Assembly (NCBI GenBank): GCA_938003605.1
Contig: CALKYD010000098.1
Coordinates: forward strand, 1-6,564
Reading direction: 5' to 3'
DNA from: an uncultured Sulfolobales archaeon
GTDB taxonomy: Archaea > Thermoproteota > Thermoprotei_A > Sulfolobales > Desulfurococcaceae
Length of the DNA: 6,564 nucleotides
Shown here: positions 6,126 to 6,564 of the stretch, one piece after another
Layout: each line of letters starts with the position of its first letter
How positions within the stretch are numbered: position 1 is the first letter of the stretch
Program-made: the position numbers and the translations under genes
The notes under the pieces: model-generated
What the model saw: only the letters and a program-made list of their open reading frames with translations
Told to the model about the DNA's origin: nothing
Databases searched by the model: none

Positions 6126-6275
6126 GTGGCGGACTCTGCGCTAGAAGCATGGCTTCCCATGGATGACGCCTTCAAATGGGGGGCTCAAGCGAGTTCAACC
6201 AGACGGGGGAGGAAAATAGATGAATCCAAAGAGCTATGCAGGGCTATCAAAGACTACGTAGCTCAGAACCCTTAA
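6126..6275 (+). CDS. Small hypothetical protein, 49 codons, possibly the 3' part of a frameshifted gene
   Basis: The 234-nt gap between L7Ae and rps28e holds a GTG frame ending at TAA 6273-6275. The product begins MADSALEAWLPMDDAFKWG, passes through a basic STRRGRK patch and ends with a helix-like KELCRAIKDYVAQNP. It is not a family I recognise. No ribosome binding site precedes GTG 6126; ATG 6159 would give 38 residues. Just upstream, a GAGGT site (6080-6084) precedes ATG 6088/6091 in a different frame, encoding MMERLDIFGSLIE before it reaches TAG at 6142-6144. Joining the two by a one-base shift between 6126 and 6141 would give about 60 residues of even, helix-forming composition. It may be a small real gene, a damaged one, or chance; the stretch is also visibly more GC-rich than the neighbouring gap, so a structured RNA is possible. 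Confidence 0.3.
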   Translation: MADSALEAWLPMDDAFKWGAQASSTRRGRKIDESKELCRAIKDYVAQNP

Positions 6276-6276
6276 T

Positions 6277-6309
6277 TCACTACTTTCATTAACTCCTACT
6301 TCGTAGTGA
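6277..6309 (-). repeat. Inverted repeat spanning the rps28e stop codon
   Basis: TCACTAC (6277-6283) and GTAGTGA (6303-6309) are exact complements separated by 19 nt. On the minus strand this could fold as a 7-bp hairpin at the 3' end of the rps28e message, with the stop codon in its loop. No T-run follows on that strand, so it is not a typical terminator. Confidence 0.3.
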
Positions 6310-6553
6310 GCTTTCTTGCTTCGCGCGCAGTCTCCCTTAAAATGACTATGTCGCCTATTCTAACCGAGCCCTTAATGTTCCTAGTTATTATTCTGCCCTT
6401 ATCCCTTCCTTCAAGTACGCGTACTCTTACCTGCGTTATTTCTCCAGTAACTCCTGTTCTTCCAATGATCTGGACTACTTCTGCTGGAAACCCTATTTCC
6501 TCAACTACGTTTGACTCAGGCTGTTCTACAAATACCTTCCTCTCAGCGCTCAT
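6296..6553 (-). CDS. rps28e: 30S ribosomal protein S28e (eS28)
   Basis: Small-subunit protein near the mRNA exit/E-site region with an OB-fold; archaeal/eukaryotic only. It has 85 residues, the usual size. Diagnostic segments are [20 protein letters not shown] (26-45), the [20 protein letters not shown] run (48-67), [12 protein letters not shown] (69-80) and a short basic tail. On the minus strand GAGGG (plus coordinates 6560-6564) lies 6 nt ahead of ATG 6553-6551, a usable ribosome binding site; the promoter is outside the window. The gene is convergent with L7Ae, and no L24e or NDK gene follows it, unlike the common archaeal L7Ae-S28e-L24e-NDK arrangement. Assignment is secure. Confidence 0.96.
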   Translation of the reverse strand: MSAERKVFVEQPESNVVEEIGFPAEVVQIIGRTGVTGEITQVRVRVLEGRDKGRIITRNIKGSVRIGDIVILRETAREARKLTTK

Positions 6554-6564
6554 GGCATACCCTC

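Noticed and set aside
6188..6205. tRNA-like T-loop (GAGTTCAACC)
   Set aside because: The loop sequence matches, but the flanks do not form a 5-bp stem and no acceptor or anticodon arm is present.

Overview
The window is a gene-dense piece of an archaeal chromosome, almost certainly from a hyperthermophilic crenarchaeon (Thermoproteota). The evidence is crenarchaeal-type ribosomal proteins S2, L7Ae and S28e, an archaeal glutamyl-tRNA synthetase with the HLGN form of the HIGH motif, a type 2 isopentenyl-diphosphate isomerase, a DUF2118 protein, GTG and TTG starts behind GGAGGTGA-like Shine-Dalgarno sites, and heavy use of AGA/AGG codons. I cannot name the genus; a Desulfurococcales-like organism is a guess.

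Left block (1-5593, all + strand): the 3' part of rps2, a MEMO-family protein, a GHMP-kinase-like protein that has lost its kinase motifs, type 2 IPP isomerase (fni), a small DUF2118 protein with a lipoyl/biotinyl-like hammerhead, and gltX. The gaps are 12, 24, 59 and 3 nt, and gltX starts inside the DUF2118 gene with a 35-nt overlap, so this looks like one or two co-transcribed units. The 59-nt gap before fni holds an AT-rich box between perfect 6-bp inverted repeats and may be an internal promoter. The order rps2 - MEMO - [kinase slot] - fni matches the archaeal ribosomal/mevalonate cluster, where mevalonate kinase, often followed by isopentenyl phosphate kinase, normally lies between MEMO and fni.

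Right block (5594-6564): a good TATA box precedes a single-gene unit for L7Ae (+). A 234-nt stretch with no recognised gene follows, and then rps28e on the - strand, convergent with L7Ae. The 234-nt stretch has two T5 runs that could terminate L7Ae transcription, a 49-codon reading frame of protein-like composition possibly broken by a frameshift, and an inverted repeat spanning the rps28e stop codon.

Functionally the window combines translation (S2, GluRS, S28e, L7Ae), RNP biogenesis (L7Ae) and isoprenoid lipid precursor synthesis (IPP isomerase and the kinase relic). The most notable items are the motif-less mevalonate-kinase-like protein in the mevalonate kinase slot, the DUF2118 protein with a lysine at the carrier-lysine position, and the unexplained small reading frame between L7Ae and S28e. 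No CRISPR array, insertion sequence, tRNA or rRNA was seen.
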